Assembly: GCA_964017045.1 (NCBI GenBank)
Contig: OZ024808.1
Location: 31,195,013 to 31,259,012 of the forward strand
DNA length: 64,000 bases
Source of the DNA: Omphiscola glabra
Lineage: Eukaryota > Mollusca > Gastropoda > Lymnaeidae
Direction: 5' to 3'
Part shown: one piece after another, positions 22,343-35,389 of the stretch
Layout: each line of letters opens with the position of its first letter
Position numbering within the stretch: the first letter of the stretch is position 1
Position numbers and translations under genes: made by a program
The notes under the pieces: generated by a model
What the model was told of the DNA's origin: nothing
Database searches by the model: none
The model's input: the letters and a program-made list of their open reading frames with translations, nothing else

Positions 22343-22659
22343 GGCAAACTGGCACAACATAAAGCTAGATCTCGCCGCCGCTGAACATGCCATCCTTAAA
22401 AAATACAACAAGGGATAGGATGTAGAAACACTATGGTCGACCTTCACATATGTCTTATCTAACAGCATAGATCAAAATGTTCCCTCAGCCACAGCAAAGA
22501 ATCAATGTAATTTACCATGACTGAACACAAGGCTTAAGAAGCTGCTGTGCTGAAGTGAAAGAAAAGACTGTTGAAGAAAGCCCAAACTACCAACAACTGG
22601 ACCCTGTACCAGAAACAACTGGACCCTGTAACAGAAACACTGTCGAAACTAAGAAGAGA

Positions 22660-23100
22660 GTGGCAGTACATAAATGGAGTCATTCAGAAGAGGATAGTAG
22701 CAGCACATAAATGGAGTCATTCAAGAAGAGGATAGTGGCAGCACATAAATGGAGTCATTCAAGAAGAGGATAGTGGCAGCACATAAATTGAGTCATTCAA
22801 GAAGAGGATAGTGGCAGCTCATAAATGGAGTCATTCAAGAAGAGGAGAGTGGCAGCACATAAATGGAGTCATTCAAGAAGAGGAGAGTGGCAGCACATAA
22901 ATGGAGTCATTCAAGAAGAGGAGAGTGGCAGCACATAAATGGAGTCATTCAAGAAGAGGAGAGTGCAGCACATAAATGGAGTCATTCAAGAAGAGGAGAG
23001 TGGCAGCACATAAATGTAGTCATTCAAGAAGAGGAGAGTGGCAGCACATAAATGGAGTCATTCAAGAAGAGGAGAGTGCAGCACATAAATGTAGTCATTC
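22660..23100 (+). repeat. 38-bp minisatellite within the LINE, about 12 copies
   Basis: AGCACATAAATGGAGTCATT then CAAGAAGAGGAGAGTGGC. Derived from the linker between endonuclease and reverse transcriptase (INGVIQE). Confidence 0.93.
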
Positions 23101-23149
23101 AATAAGGCCTCGAAAACAACAAGACAAAACCATTCTGGCGCTATATAAA

Positions 23150-23632
23150 AGCCAAGAAGCAAGACAATATTGGCGTAGACCCCTTGCTAGAATACGGGCA
23201 ACATGTCAAGAAGCAAGACAACATTGGCGTAGACCACTACTTTTAAACGGGCAACATGTCAAGAAGCAAGACAACATTGGCGTAGACCACTACTTTTAAA
23301 CGGGCAAGATGTCAAGAAGCAAGACAACATTGGCGTAGACCCCTACTTTAAAACGCGCAACATGTCAAGAAGCAAGACAACATTGGCGTAGACCACTACT
23401 TTAAAACGGGCAACATGTCAAGAAGCAAGACAACATTGGCGTAGACCACTACTTTTAAACGGGCAACATGTCAAGAAGCAAGACAACATTGGCGTAGACC
23501 ACTACTTTAAAACGGGCAACATGTCAAGAAGCAAGACAACATTGGCGTAGACCACTACATTAAAACGGGCAACATGTCAAGAAGCAAGACAACATTGGCG
23601 TAGACCACTACTTTAAAACGGGCAACATGTCA
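23150..23632 (+). repeat. 53-bp minisatellite within the LINE, about 9 copies
   Basis: AAGAAGCAAGACAACATTGG, CGTAGACCACTAC and CGGGCAACATGTC in each unit. Derived from codons for KKQDNIGV. Confidence 0.93.
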
Positions 23633-25759
23633 GCGATAGCCATTGCAAAGCAGAAATTCTCCCAAGACAGTTTCAATCTGTCTTCACCAAAATGACCACA
23701 ACAGTACTACCATGCCTAAAACCTTCACCTGGTACTATAGGCCCCTCAATATAACTGAACAAGGAGTAGCCAAACTTCTCAAAAACCTTAAGCCCAATAA
23801 AGCACTCGGACCTGACTATCCCAAACATTGTCCTGAAGACCCTGGCTGACAACATTGTCCTGAAGACTAGTCTGACAACATTGCCCCAAACATCTCCCGC
23901 ACTTTCCTAAAGTCGCTTGACTCCGGCAAACTCCCGCTAGACTGGCGTGATGCAAATATCACTAGTGCCTACAAGAAAGGTGACTGTCATAACCCAGCAA
24001 ACTACGGCCCAATATCCCTGACCTCCGTCCCATGCAAAATTCTAGAACACATCATCTGTCGTCACATCATGAACCACCTTGAACACTACAACATTTTGAC
24101 CACTCTAAACCACGGTTTCCGCTCTGGATACTCCACAGAAACTCAATTAATCATCACCACCAATGACCTCCTTACCCTTTACGACAAAGATAACCAGGTC
24201 GATATGAAAGTTTTTGTCTTCACCAAGACCTTCGACACTATTCCACACAGCCGTCCTCTACACAAGCTCCACCACTACGGCATTACCGGCAACTTTTATT
24301 CCTGGCTCTCAACATTCCTAAAACAATGGAGCATGCAAGTAGGGGTAGATGGCGTCCAATCAGGCAAAGCCACCGTAGACTGAGGGGTACCTCGGGACAC
24401 CTTTCTCTTTCTCTGTTACGTAAAGGACCTCCCAGATACTGTAAAATCTCAAGTGAGGCTATTTGCAGATGACTGTCTTGTCTACAGAGAGTATCAAATA
24501 ATCCATACCTTGGAATTCTCTTCTCAAATAACCTAAAATGGTCACTCCATAAAAACAAAATTAAAAAAAAGCCCACATTAGGTTTCATTCGAAGAAATCT
24601 GCGCCACTGCCCAACATCCTGCAAACGAAATGCGTATCTGCACTCGTCCGTCCACTACTAGAATATTGTGCAATCATCTGGGACCCATACCTAAAGCAAG
24701 ACGTGGACAAGATGGAGCGAATCCAACGTAACGCAGCGCGCTTCATAGCACGTGACTACAAAACCACCACTCCTGACTACGTCACTGGCCTCTTAAACAG
24801 ATTTGACATCCCCTCCCTCAAAGACTGACGAGAAAGGCTCCGCCTAACATTCCTATATAAAGTGGTCATGGGGCTAATGCCGGTCATCCCAGCAAACAAT
24901 TATCTCACCCCACAGAAGCCAGGTCACTTAATCCGAACCAAACGCTCACTAAACACTGACTTAACCTCTAACAACCCCATGAGCAATTACATATAAGTAC
25001 CTCGTTGTCACCTTTAATAATAGCTGACATGGCATGATCTCTGCCAAATTGTGTATAAAAAATTCAACCAAAGACATTTCTATCTTAAAAATGGTACAAT
25101 GTCGACGTCAAAAAACATGTTATGAACTTATTCTACAGTGCAACAATTGGAAGCCTTCTGAACGTCAGAAAACGGCTGGTGTAGGAATTCATCGTCTGAC
25201 ATCAAACACCGATTAAAGAGACTTATCAAGAAAGCTGGTGACATCACACAAACTAAACATCCTTCACCTGAAGAACTATTTGAAGAAAAACGCTGTTGTA
25301 AAACTAAAAAAACAACTTTGGATGATACATCCCGCCTATTCATCATAGATTCCTACATAAGATCAGCTCGATAAGTGTGATTTATTTCTTTTAAACTTTG
25401 TACCGAAAGATATCAAAATTATGTACAAATTTACCAGCATGTTTCCCCAGCAAATGATCACTAATTAAGTGAACATTGTCACTAAAAGAGTTAATTGATG
25501 GCCAATTTCTACGCTAGAGAACTACTTAAGGTTGTCTTGTGTTTCAAGTGTTGTAGTTGTAAAAATATCTAGGTTAAGATAATATGAATTTATTTATGTG
25601 CTGAAAATGAATATTTACAATGAAATACAAAAAAATATTTCCATAATTATTTGGATCAATAAAATAATCTTATCTTATAATATTAACTTATCATCTTATC
25701 TTAAAAGGAGGCAGCAAAACAGCAAAATATAGTCGACAAGAAGCGAAAGTTTGAATGGG

Positions 25760-25830
25760 TCAATTTGTTTTCGTTATTGTTTGTTCGCTGACGGAGGCTT
25801 CTGGCCGACACGTTCAAAATCAAGATTTTC
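25760..25830 (+). repeat. Short motif shared with Penelope-like 3' regions
   Basis: GACGGAGGCTTCTGGCCGAC followed by ACGTTC resembles GACCGAAAGCTTCCTGTCGA near 39412 and, on the minus strand, GACGAAGGCATTTGTCGGAA near 51808. The last two lie downstream of Penelope-like coding remnants. Could be a third element end. Confidence 0.35.
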
Positions 25831-26081
25831 ATTAAGAGTAAACTTGAATTCAATGTTTCTATTCGAATTTTTGAACGGAAAAAGGGGGGGGGGACTTTTT
25901 CAACTTTACGGGGGAGTGGGGGTATTTTGGTGCCCAGTGCCACACACAAACTTAAATCACCCCGGTTGTGGCGCGCCCCGGGGTCATCATTTGGCACAAG
26001 CTTAGATTCAACCCCGCCCTGTCACATTGATCGGTGAAGGAGATGGCAGGTGTTGCAAGGCCATTTTTTTGTTAGTTTGAT

Positions 26082-26545
26082 GCAATCTTTTTGGGAGGGC
26101 GGTACACAATCTCTTTGGGAGGGCGGTACACAATCTCTTTGGGAGGGCGGTACACAATCACTTTGGGAGGGCGGTACACAATCTCTTTGGGAGGGCGGTA
26201 CACAATCTTTTTGGGAGGGCGGTACAGAATCTCTTTGGGAGGGCAGTACACAATCACTTTGGGAGGGCGGTACACAATCACTTTGGGAGGGCGGTACACA
26301 ATCTCTTTGGGAGGGCTGTACACAATCTTTTTGGGAGGGCGGTACACAATCTCTTTGGGAGGGCAGTACACAATCTTTTTGGGAGGGTGGTACACAATCT
26401 CTTTGGGAGGGCGGTACACAATCTCTTTGGGAGGGCGGTACACAATCTTTTTGGGAGGGCGGTACACAATCTTTTTGGGAGGGCTGTACACAATCTCTTT
26501 GGGAGGGCGGTACACAATCTCTTTGGGAGGGCGGTACACAATCTA
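26082..26545. repeat. 24-bp minisatellite, about 19 copies
   Basis: CTCTTTGGGAGGGCGGTACA then CAAT. Frames open on both strands because 24 is a multiple of three. Confidence 0.96.
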
Positions 26546-26559
26546 TTTTCATTAAAAGA

Positions 26560-29500
26560 AGAATCCCCTAAGGAAAGTTGGCGTTCTTCTGTGCCGTGTA
26601 TTCATCTCATTTGTCTTTCTCTCAGCACAGAAACGCCCTTTCTATTAGCACAGTGACGCCCTTTCTATCAGAACACTGACGCCCTTTATCAGCACATTGG
26701 CGCTCTTTCAATCAGAACAGTGATGCCCTTTACATCAGCACAGTGACGCCCTTTTATCAGCACATTAACGCTCTTTACATCAGCACATTGATGCCCTATC
26801 TATGATCACAGTGACGCCATTTCTTTCAGAACATTGATGCCTTTTCTATGAGCACAGTGACGCCCTTTTATCAGGTCACTGGCGCCCTTTCTATCAGCAC
26901 ATTGAGGCCCTTTCTATCAGCACAGAGACGCCCTTTCTATCAACACATTGACGTTCTCACAAGGTATTCATCTAGCTTGTCTTTCTATCAGCACAGAGAC
27001 GCCCTTTCTATCAGCACAGAGACGCTCTTTCTATCAGCACAGAGATGCTCTTTCTATCAACACATTGACGTTCTCACAAGGTATTCATCTAGCTTGTCTT
27101 TCTATCAGCACAGAGACGCCCTTTCTATCAACACATTGACGTTCTCACAAGGTATTCATCTAGCTTGTCTTTCTATCAGCACAGAGACGCCCTTTCTATC
27201 AGCACAGAGACGCCCTTTCTATCAGCACAGAGACGCCCTTTTATCAGGTCACTGGCGCCCTTTCTATCAGCACATTGAGGCCCTTTCTATCAGCACAGAG
27301 ACGCCCTTTCTATCAACACATTGACGTTCTCACAAGGTATTCATCTAGCTTGTCTTTCTATCAGCACAGAGACGCCCTTTCTATCAACACATTGACGTTC
27401 TCACAAGGTATTCATCTAGCTTGTCTTTCTATCAGCACAGAGACGCCCTTTCTATCAACACATTGACGTTCTCACAAGGTATTCATCTAGCTTGTCTTTC
27501 TATCAGCACAGAGACGCCCTTTCTATCAACACATTGACGTTCTCACAAGGTATTCATCTAGCTTGTCTTTCTATCAGCACAGAGACGCCCTTTCTATCAA
27601 CACATTGACGTTCTCACAAGGTATTCATCTAGCTTGTCTTTCTATCAGCACAGAGACGCCCTTTCTATCAACACATTGACGTTCTCACAAGGTATTCATC
27701 TAGCTTGTCTTTCTATCAGCACAGAGACGCCCTTTCTACCAACACATTGACGTTCTCACAAGGTATTCATCTAGCTTGTCTTTCTATCAGCACAGAGACG
27801 CCCTTTCTATCAACACATTGACGTTCTCACAAGGTATTCATCTAGCTTGTCTTTCTATCAGCACAGAGACGCCCTTTCTATCAACACATTGACGTTCTCA
27901 CAAGGTATTCATCTAGCTTGTCTTTCTATCAGCACAGAGACGCCCTTTCTATCAACACATTGACGTTCTCACAAGGTATTCATCTAGCTTGTCTTTCTAT
28001 CAGCACAGAGACGCCCTTTCTATCAACACATTGACGTTCTCACAAGGTATTCATCTAGCTTGTCTTTCTATCTGCACAGAGACGCCCTTTCTATCAACAC
28101 ATTGACGTTCTCACAAGGTATTCATCTAGCTTGTCTTTCTATCAGCACAGAGACGCCCTTTCTATCAACACATTGACGTTCTCACAAGGTATTCATCTAG
28201 CTTGTCTTTCTATCAGCACAGAGACGCCCTTTCTATCAACACATTGACGTTCTCACAAGGTATTCATCTAGCTTGTCTTTCTATCAGCACAGAGACGCCC
28301 TTTCTATCAACACATTGACGTTCTCACAAGGTATTCATCTAGCTTGTCTTTCTATCAGCACAGAGACGCCCTTTCTACCAACACATTGACGTTCTCACAA
28401 GGTATTCATCTAGCTTGTCTTTCTATCAGCACAGAGACGCCCTTTCTATCAACACATTGACGTTCTCACAAGGTATTCATCTAGCTTGTCTTTCTATCTG
28501 CACAGAGACGCCCTTTCTATCAACACATTGACGTTCTCACAAGGTATTCATCTAGCTTGTCTTTCTATCAGCACAGAGACGCCCTTTCTATCAACACATT
28601 GACGTTCTCACAAGGTATTCATCTAGCTTGTCTTTCTATCAGCACAGAGACGCCCTTTCTATCAACACATTGACGTTCTCACAAGGTATTCATCTAGCTT
28701 GTCTTTCTATCAGCACAGAGACGCCCTTTCTATCAACACATTGACGTTCTCACAAGGTATTCATCTAGCTTGTCTTTCTATCAGCACAGAGACGCCCTTT
28801 CTGTCAACACATTGACGTTCTCACAAGGTATTCATCTAGCTTGTCTTTCTATCAGCACAGAGACGCCCTTTCTATCAACACATTGACGTTCTCACAAGGT
28901 ATTCATCTAGCTTGTCTTTCTATCAGCACAGAGACGCCCTTTCTATCAACACATTGACGTTCTCACAAGGTATTCATCTAGCTTGTCTTTCTATCAGCAC
29001 AGAGACGCCCTTTCTACCAACACATTGACGTTCTCACAAGGTATTCATCTAGCTTGTCTTTCTATCAGCACAGAGACGCACTTTCTATCAACACATTGAC
29101 GTTCTCACAATGTATTCATCTAGCTTGTCTTTCTATCAGCACAGAGACGCCCTTTCTATCAACACATTGACGTTCTCACAAGGTATTCATCTAGCTTGTC
29201 TTTCTATCATCACAGAGACGCCCTTTCTATCAACACATTGACGTTCTCACAAGGTATTCATCTAGCTTGTCTTTCTATCAGCACAGAGACGCCCTTTCTA
29301 TCAACACATTGACGTTCTCACAAGGTATTCATCTAGCTTGTCTTTCTATCAGCACAGAGACGCCCTTTCTATCAACACCTTGACGTTCTCACAAGGTATT
29401 CATCTAGCTTGTCTTTCTATCAGCACAGAGACGCCCTTTCTATCAACACAGTGACGTTCTCACAAGGTATTCATCTAGCTTGTCTTTCTATCAGCACAGA

Positions 29501-32500
29501 GACGCCCTTTCTATCAACACATTGACGTTCTCACAAGGTATTCATCTAGCTTGTCTTTCTATCAGCACAGAGACGCCCTTTCTATCAACACATTGACGTT
29601 CTCACAAGGTATTCATCTAGCTTGTCTTTCTATCAGCACAGAGACGCCCTTTCTATCAACACATTGACGTTCTCACAAGGTATTCATCTAGCTTGTCTTT
29701 CTATCAGCACAGAGACGCTCTTTCTATCAACACATTGACGTTCTCACAAGGTATTCATCTAGCTTGTCTTTCTATCAGCACAGAGACGCCCTTTCTATCA
29801 ACACATTGACGTTCTCACAAGGTATTCATCTAGCTTGTCTTTCTATCAGCACAGAGACGCCCTTTCTATCAACACCTTGACGTTCTCACAAGGTATTCAT
29901 CTAGCTTGTCTTTCTATCAGCACAGAGACGCCCTTTCTATCAACACAGTGACGTTCTCACAAGGTATTCATCTAGCTTGTCTTTCTATCAGCACAGAGAC
30001 GCCCTTTCTATCAACACATTGACGTTCTCACAAGGTATTCATCTAGCTTGTCTTTCTATCAGCACAGAGACGCCCTTTCTATCAACACATTGACGTTCTC
30101 ACAAGGTATTCATCTAGCTTGTCTTTCTATCAGCACAGAGACGCCCTTTCTATCAGCACATTGACGTTCTCACAAGGTATTCATCTAGCTTGTCTTTCTA
30201 TCAGCACAGAGACGCCCTTTCTATCAACACATTGACGTTCTCACAAGGTATTCATCTAGCTTGTCTTTCTATCAGCACAGAGACGCCCTTTCTATCAGCA
30301 CATTGACGTTCTCACAAGGTATTAATCTAGCTTGTCTTTCTATCAGCACAGAGACGCCCTTTCTATCAGCACAGAGACGCTCTTTCTATCAGCACAGAGA
30401 CGCCCTTTCTATCAGCACAGAGACGCTCTTTCTATCAACACATTGACGTTCTCACAAGGTATTCATCTAGCTTGTCTTTCTATCAGCACAGAGACGCCCT
30501 TTCTATCAACACATTGACGTTCTCACAAGGTATTCATCTAGCTTGTCTTTCTATCAGCACAGAGACGCCCTTTCTATCAACACATTGACGTTCTCACAAG
30601 GTATTCATCTAGCTTGTCTTTCTATCAGCACAGAGACGCCCTTTCTGTCAACACATTGACGTTCTCACAAGGTATTCATCTAGCTTGTCTTTCTATCAGC
30701 ACAGAGACGCCCTTTCTATCAACACATTGACGTTCTCACAAGGTATTCATCTAGCTTGTCTTTCTATCAGCACAGAGACGCCCTTTCTATCAACACATTG
30801 ACGTTCTCACAAGGTATTCATCTAGCTTGTCTTTCTATCAGCACAGAGACGCCCTTTCTACCAACACATTGACGTTCTCACAAGGTATTCATCTAGCTTG
30901 TCTTTCTATCAGCACAGAGACGCACTTTCTATCAACACATTGACGTTCTCACAATGTATTCATCTAGCTTGTCTTTCTATCAGCACAGAGACGCCCTTTC
31001 TATCAACACATTGACGTTCTCACAAGGTATTCATCTAGCTTGTCTTTCTATCATCACAGAGACGCCCTTTCTATCAACACATTGACGTTCTCACAAGGTA
31101 TTCATCTAGCTTGTCTTTCTATCAGCACAGAGACGCCCTTTCTATCAACACATTGACGTTCTCACAAGGTATTCATCTAGCTTGTCTTTCTATCAGCACA
31201 GAGACGCCCTTTCTATCAACACCTTGACGTTCTCACAAGGTATTCATCTAGCTTGTCTTTCTATCAGCACAGAGACGCCCTTTCTATCAACACAGTGACG
31301 TTCTCACAAGGTATTCATCTAGCTTGTCTTTCTATCAGCACAGAGACGCCCTTTCTATCAACACATTGACGTTCTCACAAGGTATTCATCTAGCTTGTCT
31401 TTCTATCAGCACAGAGACGCCCTTTCTATCAACACATTGACGTTCTCACAAGGTATTCATCTAGCTTGTCTTTCTATCAGCACAGAGACGCCCTTTCTAT
31501 CAACACATTGACGTTCTCACAAGGTATTCATCTAGCTTGTCTTTCTATCAGCACAGAGACGCTCTTTCTATCAACACATTGACGTTCTCACAAGGTATTC
31601 ATCTAGCTTGTCTTTCTATCAGCACAGAGACGCCCTTTCTATCAACACATTGACGTTCTCACAAGGTATTCATCTAGCTTGTCTTTCTATCAGCACAGAG
31701 ACGCCCTTTCTATCAACACCTTGACGTTCTCACAAGGTATTCATCTAGCTTGTCTTTCTATCAGCACAGAGACGCCCTTTCTATCAACACAGTGACGTTC
31801 TCACAAGGTATTCATCTAGCTTGTCTTTCTATCAGCACAGAGACGCCCTTTCTATCAACACATTGACGTTCTCACAAGGTATTCATCTAGCTTGTCTTTC
31901 TATCAGCACAGAGACGCCCTTTCTATCAACACATTGACGTTCTCACAAGGTATTCATCTAGCTTGTCTTTCTATCAGCACAGAGACGCCCTTTCTATCAG
32001 CACATTGACGTTCTCACAAGGTATTCATCTAGCTTGTCTTTCTATCAGCACAGAGACGCCCTTTCTATCAACACATTGACGTTCTCACAAGGTATTCATC
32101 TAGCTTGTCTTTCTATCAGCACAGAGACGCCCTTTCTATCAGCACATTGACGTTCTCACAAGGTATTAATCTAGCTTGTCTTTCTATCAGCACAGAGACG
32201 CCCTTTCTATCAGCACAGAGACGCTCTTTCTATCAGCACAGAGACGCCCTTTCTATCAGCACAGAGACGCTCTTTCTATCAACACATTGACGTTCTCACA
32301 AGGTATTCATCTAGCTTGTCTTTCTATCAGCACAGAGAGGCCCTTTCTATCAGCACAGAGACGCCCTTTCTATCAGCACAGAGACGCTCTTTCTATGAAC
32401 ACATTGACGTTCTCACAAGGTATTCATCTAGCTTGTCTTTCTATCAGCACAGAGACGCCCTTTCTATCAGCACAGAGACGCTCTTTCTATCAGCACAGAG

Positions 32501-33425
32501 ACGCTCTTTCTATCAACACATTGACGTTCTCACAAGGTATTCATCTAGCTTGTCTTTCTATCAGCACAGAGACGCCCTTTCTATCAACACATTGACGTTC
32601 TCACAAGGTATTCATCTAGCTTGTCTTTCTATCAGCACAGAGACGCTCTTTCTATCAACACATTGACGTTCTCACAAGGTATTCATCTAGCTTGTCTTTC
32701 TATCAGCACAGAGACGCCCTTTCTATCAACACATTGACGTTCTCACAAGGTATTCATCTAGCTTGTCTTTCTATCAGCACAGAGACGCCCTTTCTATCAG
32801 CACAGAGACGCTCTTTCTATCAACACATTGACGTTCTCACAAGGTATTCATCTAGCTTGTCTTTCTATCAGCACAGAGACGCCCTTTCTATCAGCACAGA
32901 GACGCTCTTTCTATCAGCACAGAGATGCTCTTTCTATCAACACATTGACGTTCTCACAAGGTATTCATCTAGCTTGTCTTTCTATCAGCACAGAGACGCC
33001 CTTTCTATCAACACATTGACGTTCTCACAAGGTATTCATCTAGCTTGTCTTTCTATCAGCACAGAGACGCCCTTTCTATCAGCACAGAGACGCCCTTTCT
33101 ATCAGCACAGAGACGCCCTTTCTATCAGCACAGAGACGCTCTTTCTATCAACACATTGACGTTCTCACAAGGTATTCATCTAGCTTGTCTTTCTATCAGC
33201 ACAGAGACGCCCTTTCTATCAGCACAGAGACGCCCTTTCTATCAGCACAGAGACGCCCTTTCTATCAGCACAGAGACGCTCTTTCTATCAACACATTGAC
33301 GTTCTCACAAGGTATTCATCTAGCTTGTCTTTCTATCAGCACAGAGACGCCCTTTCTATCAGCACAGAGACGCTCTTTCTATCAGCACAGAGACGCTCTT
33401 TCTATCAGCACAGTGACACCTCTCA
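26560..33425. repeat. 23/71-bp satellite-like array with higher-order repeats
   Basis: The margins (26560-27300 and about 32190-33425) contain a 23-bp unit, CTTTCTATCAGCACAGAGAC plus GCC. The core is a composite 71-bp unit that adds TTGACGTTCTCACAAGGTAT and TCATCTAGCTTGTC. Shared variants show block duplication. The CTGTCAAC variant sits at 28801 and 30645 and the GTATTAATCT variant at 30321 and 32165, both 1844 bp apart (about 26 units). Inside one block, CAACACC variants at 29373 and 29870 are 497 bp apart (7 units). Not CRISPR: there are no unique spacers. Confidence 0.96.
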
Positions 33426-33539
33426 AAGTATTGATCTCACTTGTCTTTCTATCAGAACTCTCTCTACGAAGTGTTTATCTTTGTTATCCCTGTAAATCTC
33501 AGAGTTAACCCCCACACTTACATCTGCTTAAATGTGCTC

Positions 33540-33965
33540 ATCTTCCTTCTTTTATTCGTTTCATTTACCTTGTCACGTCTTTCATTATATCTCTAGCTTT
33601 TCTTCCAATCTACTTAACATTCAATTTTAGTTTAAATCCCATCTCTCTTTCAATCGCACTGTCTCTTTCTTTCTATTAATATCAATACCATTTTCTCTCT
33701 CACTCTCTCTAAATCTCGACCCCCCTCTCCTTTCCTTCTCTCACTCTTTTTTTCTTTATCACTCTATCTCTCTTTCTCACTCTCTCTCACACTCTCTCTC
33801 ACAATCTCTCCCACATTCTCTCACTCTCTATCCCTTTCTCTCAATCATCTCCTGTCTCTTCCCCTCGCTTTCTCTATCTCCCCTTCTTCTCTCTTTACCA
33901 CTCTTTCTCTTGCACTCTCAATCTTTGTCTTTTATCACTCTATCACTCTCTATATATGATTCTCT
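33540..33965. repeat. CT-rich polypyrimidine tract
   Basis: CTCTCTCTTTCTCACTCTC-like simple sequence. Confidence 0.9.
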
Positions 33966-33984
33966 CTCAATCATTTCCACACTA

Positions 33985-34115
33985 TCCCTGACCCAACTGG
34001 AACCCCCATCCAACCGACCCCTCGACCCAACAGATACTCCGATCCCACCGGCCACCTGATCCAATCCGCCCCTGACCCAACCGGCACCCTGACCCAACCG
34101 GCACCTCGACCAAAC
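33985..34115. repeat. Degenerate 17-18-bp repeat
   Basis: GACCCAACCGGCACCCT variants, about 7 copies. Confidence 0.75.
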
Positions 34116-34470
34116 CAGGAACTTATTATTATTATAGATTTTATGTATTACTTATCTCAGGATACACATTATAGAAGTGTGAATGACAAAATGTAAACAT
34201 GAGCAACAAATAAACAGAGAGAAAGTGAAGATATAAAATACACGTCATAAAATGCAAATGTTGAGAAAGATGGCGTCGCGTTCCAGGAAATTGAAGTTAA
34301 GATAAAATACAAAAAGTTTAATCTGACATGTTTCCGGCTCAGAGAAACGGAGAAAAGAAATTCTTTAATTCCCCTGTCCTATTATTTTTCATTGAAATTT
34401 AAAAAAAAAATATTCATAGTGATAATGTTTGTATTAAACAGCCAACTAATATAGGCCCCAACATATTGAC
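34115..34470. other. AT-rich unique sequence
   Basis: A short ATGGCGTCGCG frame near 34270 stops after 11 codons. No gene called. Confidence 0.5.
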
Positions 34471-34474
34471 TTCA

Positions 34475-34818
34475 TCATTATATACCTCTAGAATGACCAC
34501 ATTATGTAGCTCTAGAATGACCACATTATGTAGCTCTAGAATGACCACATTATGTAACTCTAGAATGACCACATTATATAGCTCTACAATGACCACATTA
34601 TGTAGCTCTAGAATGACCACATTATTTAGCTCAAGAATGACCACATTATGTAGCTCTAGAATGACCACATTATGTAGCTCTAGAATGACCACATTATGTA
34701 GCTCTAGAATGACCACATTATGTAGCTCTAGAATGACCACATTATGTAGCTCTAGAATGACCACATTATGTAGCTCTAGAATGACCACATGAAATAGCTC
34801 TACAATGACCACATTATT
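34475..34818. repeat. 24-bp minisatellite, about 14 copies
   Basis: GAATGACCACATTATGTAGC then TCTA. TCTAGA palindromes in most units. Confidence 0.96.
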
Positions 34819-34889
34819 ATAGGTTGAAGCCATTTCATGTAAAATGTTACATTTGCCAAATATTGAGTCAAGTAACGAAGCCCTTTGCA

Positions 34890-34978
34890 AAAACACACAC
34901 ATTTAAATACACACACACACACACTAACAAATACGCATATATATATACTCAGACAAAAAACACACACACACACACATA
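34890..34978. repeat. CA-rich microsatellite
   Basis: ACACACAC runs separated by a short TATATATA. Confidence 0.85.
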
Positions 34979-35054
34979 ATACTAAACATATTTTAGTGCA
35001 TTTATACAAACCTGGGTGGGGCTTTGACCTATCTCAGCTATACTGTGTATAGAC

Positions 35055-35260
35055 ACACTATATAATCACATATATAATCTCACTGTATAGTCACACACCA
35101 TATAATCACACCATATAATCACACCATATAATCACACCATATTATCACACCATATAATCACACAATATAATTACACACCAAATAATCACACCATATAATC
35201 ACATCATATAATCACACCATATAATCACACCATATAATCACACCATATGATCACACTTCC
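35055..35260. repeat. 13-bp minisatellite, about 14 copies
   Basis: Unit ATAATCACACCAT. Confidence 0.94.
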
Positions 35261-35389
35261 TTCTTTTTTTTTTTTAATAATTATTTAAATTATACGCATG
35301 CGCACGAAGTCTCAGCTCCAGATACAAAAGAAAAACCGGACCTAGATTTGTCAGGAATTTCTTTCCGATGTCCGAGACTTCGATGTAAC

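Larger units (their letters stand above)
20790..25690 (+). mobile_element. Dead non-LTR retrotransposon, Jockey/CR1-like, 5'-truncated
   Basis: Single ORF2-like remnant. The endonuclease starts with NINCQSIESKRQEL near 21001, continues with DDFNCPDIDW near 21446, and has the catalytic SDHDAV near 21659. The reverse transcriptase shows LLKNLKPNKALGPD near 23776, the palm segment HGFRSGYSTETQL near 24112, and LFADDCLVYR, with the FADD active site, near 24459. The C-terminal part has YCAIIWDPYL near 24665, QRNAARFI near 24723 and RLRLTFLYKVVMGL near 24837. About 75 residues seem deleted just after FADD. Frameshifts, stops (for example TGA near 24381 and 24826) and five internal tandem expansions kill it. 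No ORF1 was seen. It ends in an A- and TTATC-rich tail (25650-25700). Clade is not certain. Confidence 0.85.

Noticed and set aside
25900..26025. Inverted CAGGGCGGGGTTGAATC end of a possible MITE
   Set aside because: No left end with matching inverted sequence identified.
26022..26571. Repetitive open frames on both strands
   Set aside because: Produced by a 24-bp minisatellite; both strands and several frames are open at once.
26560..33425. CRISPR-like regular repeats
   Set aside because: Direct head-to-tail repeats without unique spacers, in clearly eukaryotic DNA.
26848..33508. Many 60-160-codon frames containing SFYQHRDALS-type peptides
   Set aside because: Translations of the 23/71-bp array, broken wherever the unit phase changes.
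34264..34305. ATGGCGTCGCG start after GAAAG, resembling a gene start
   Set aside because: Stops after 11 codons with no plausible donor.
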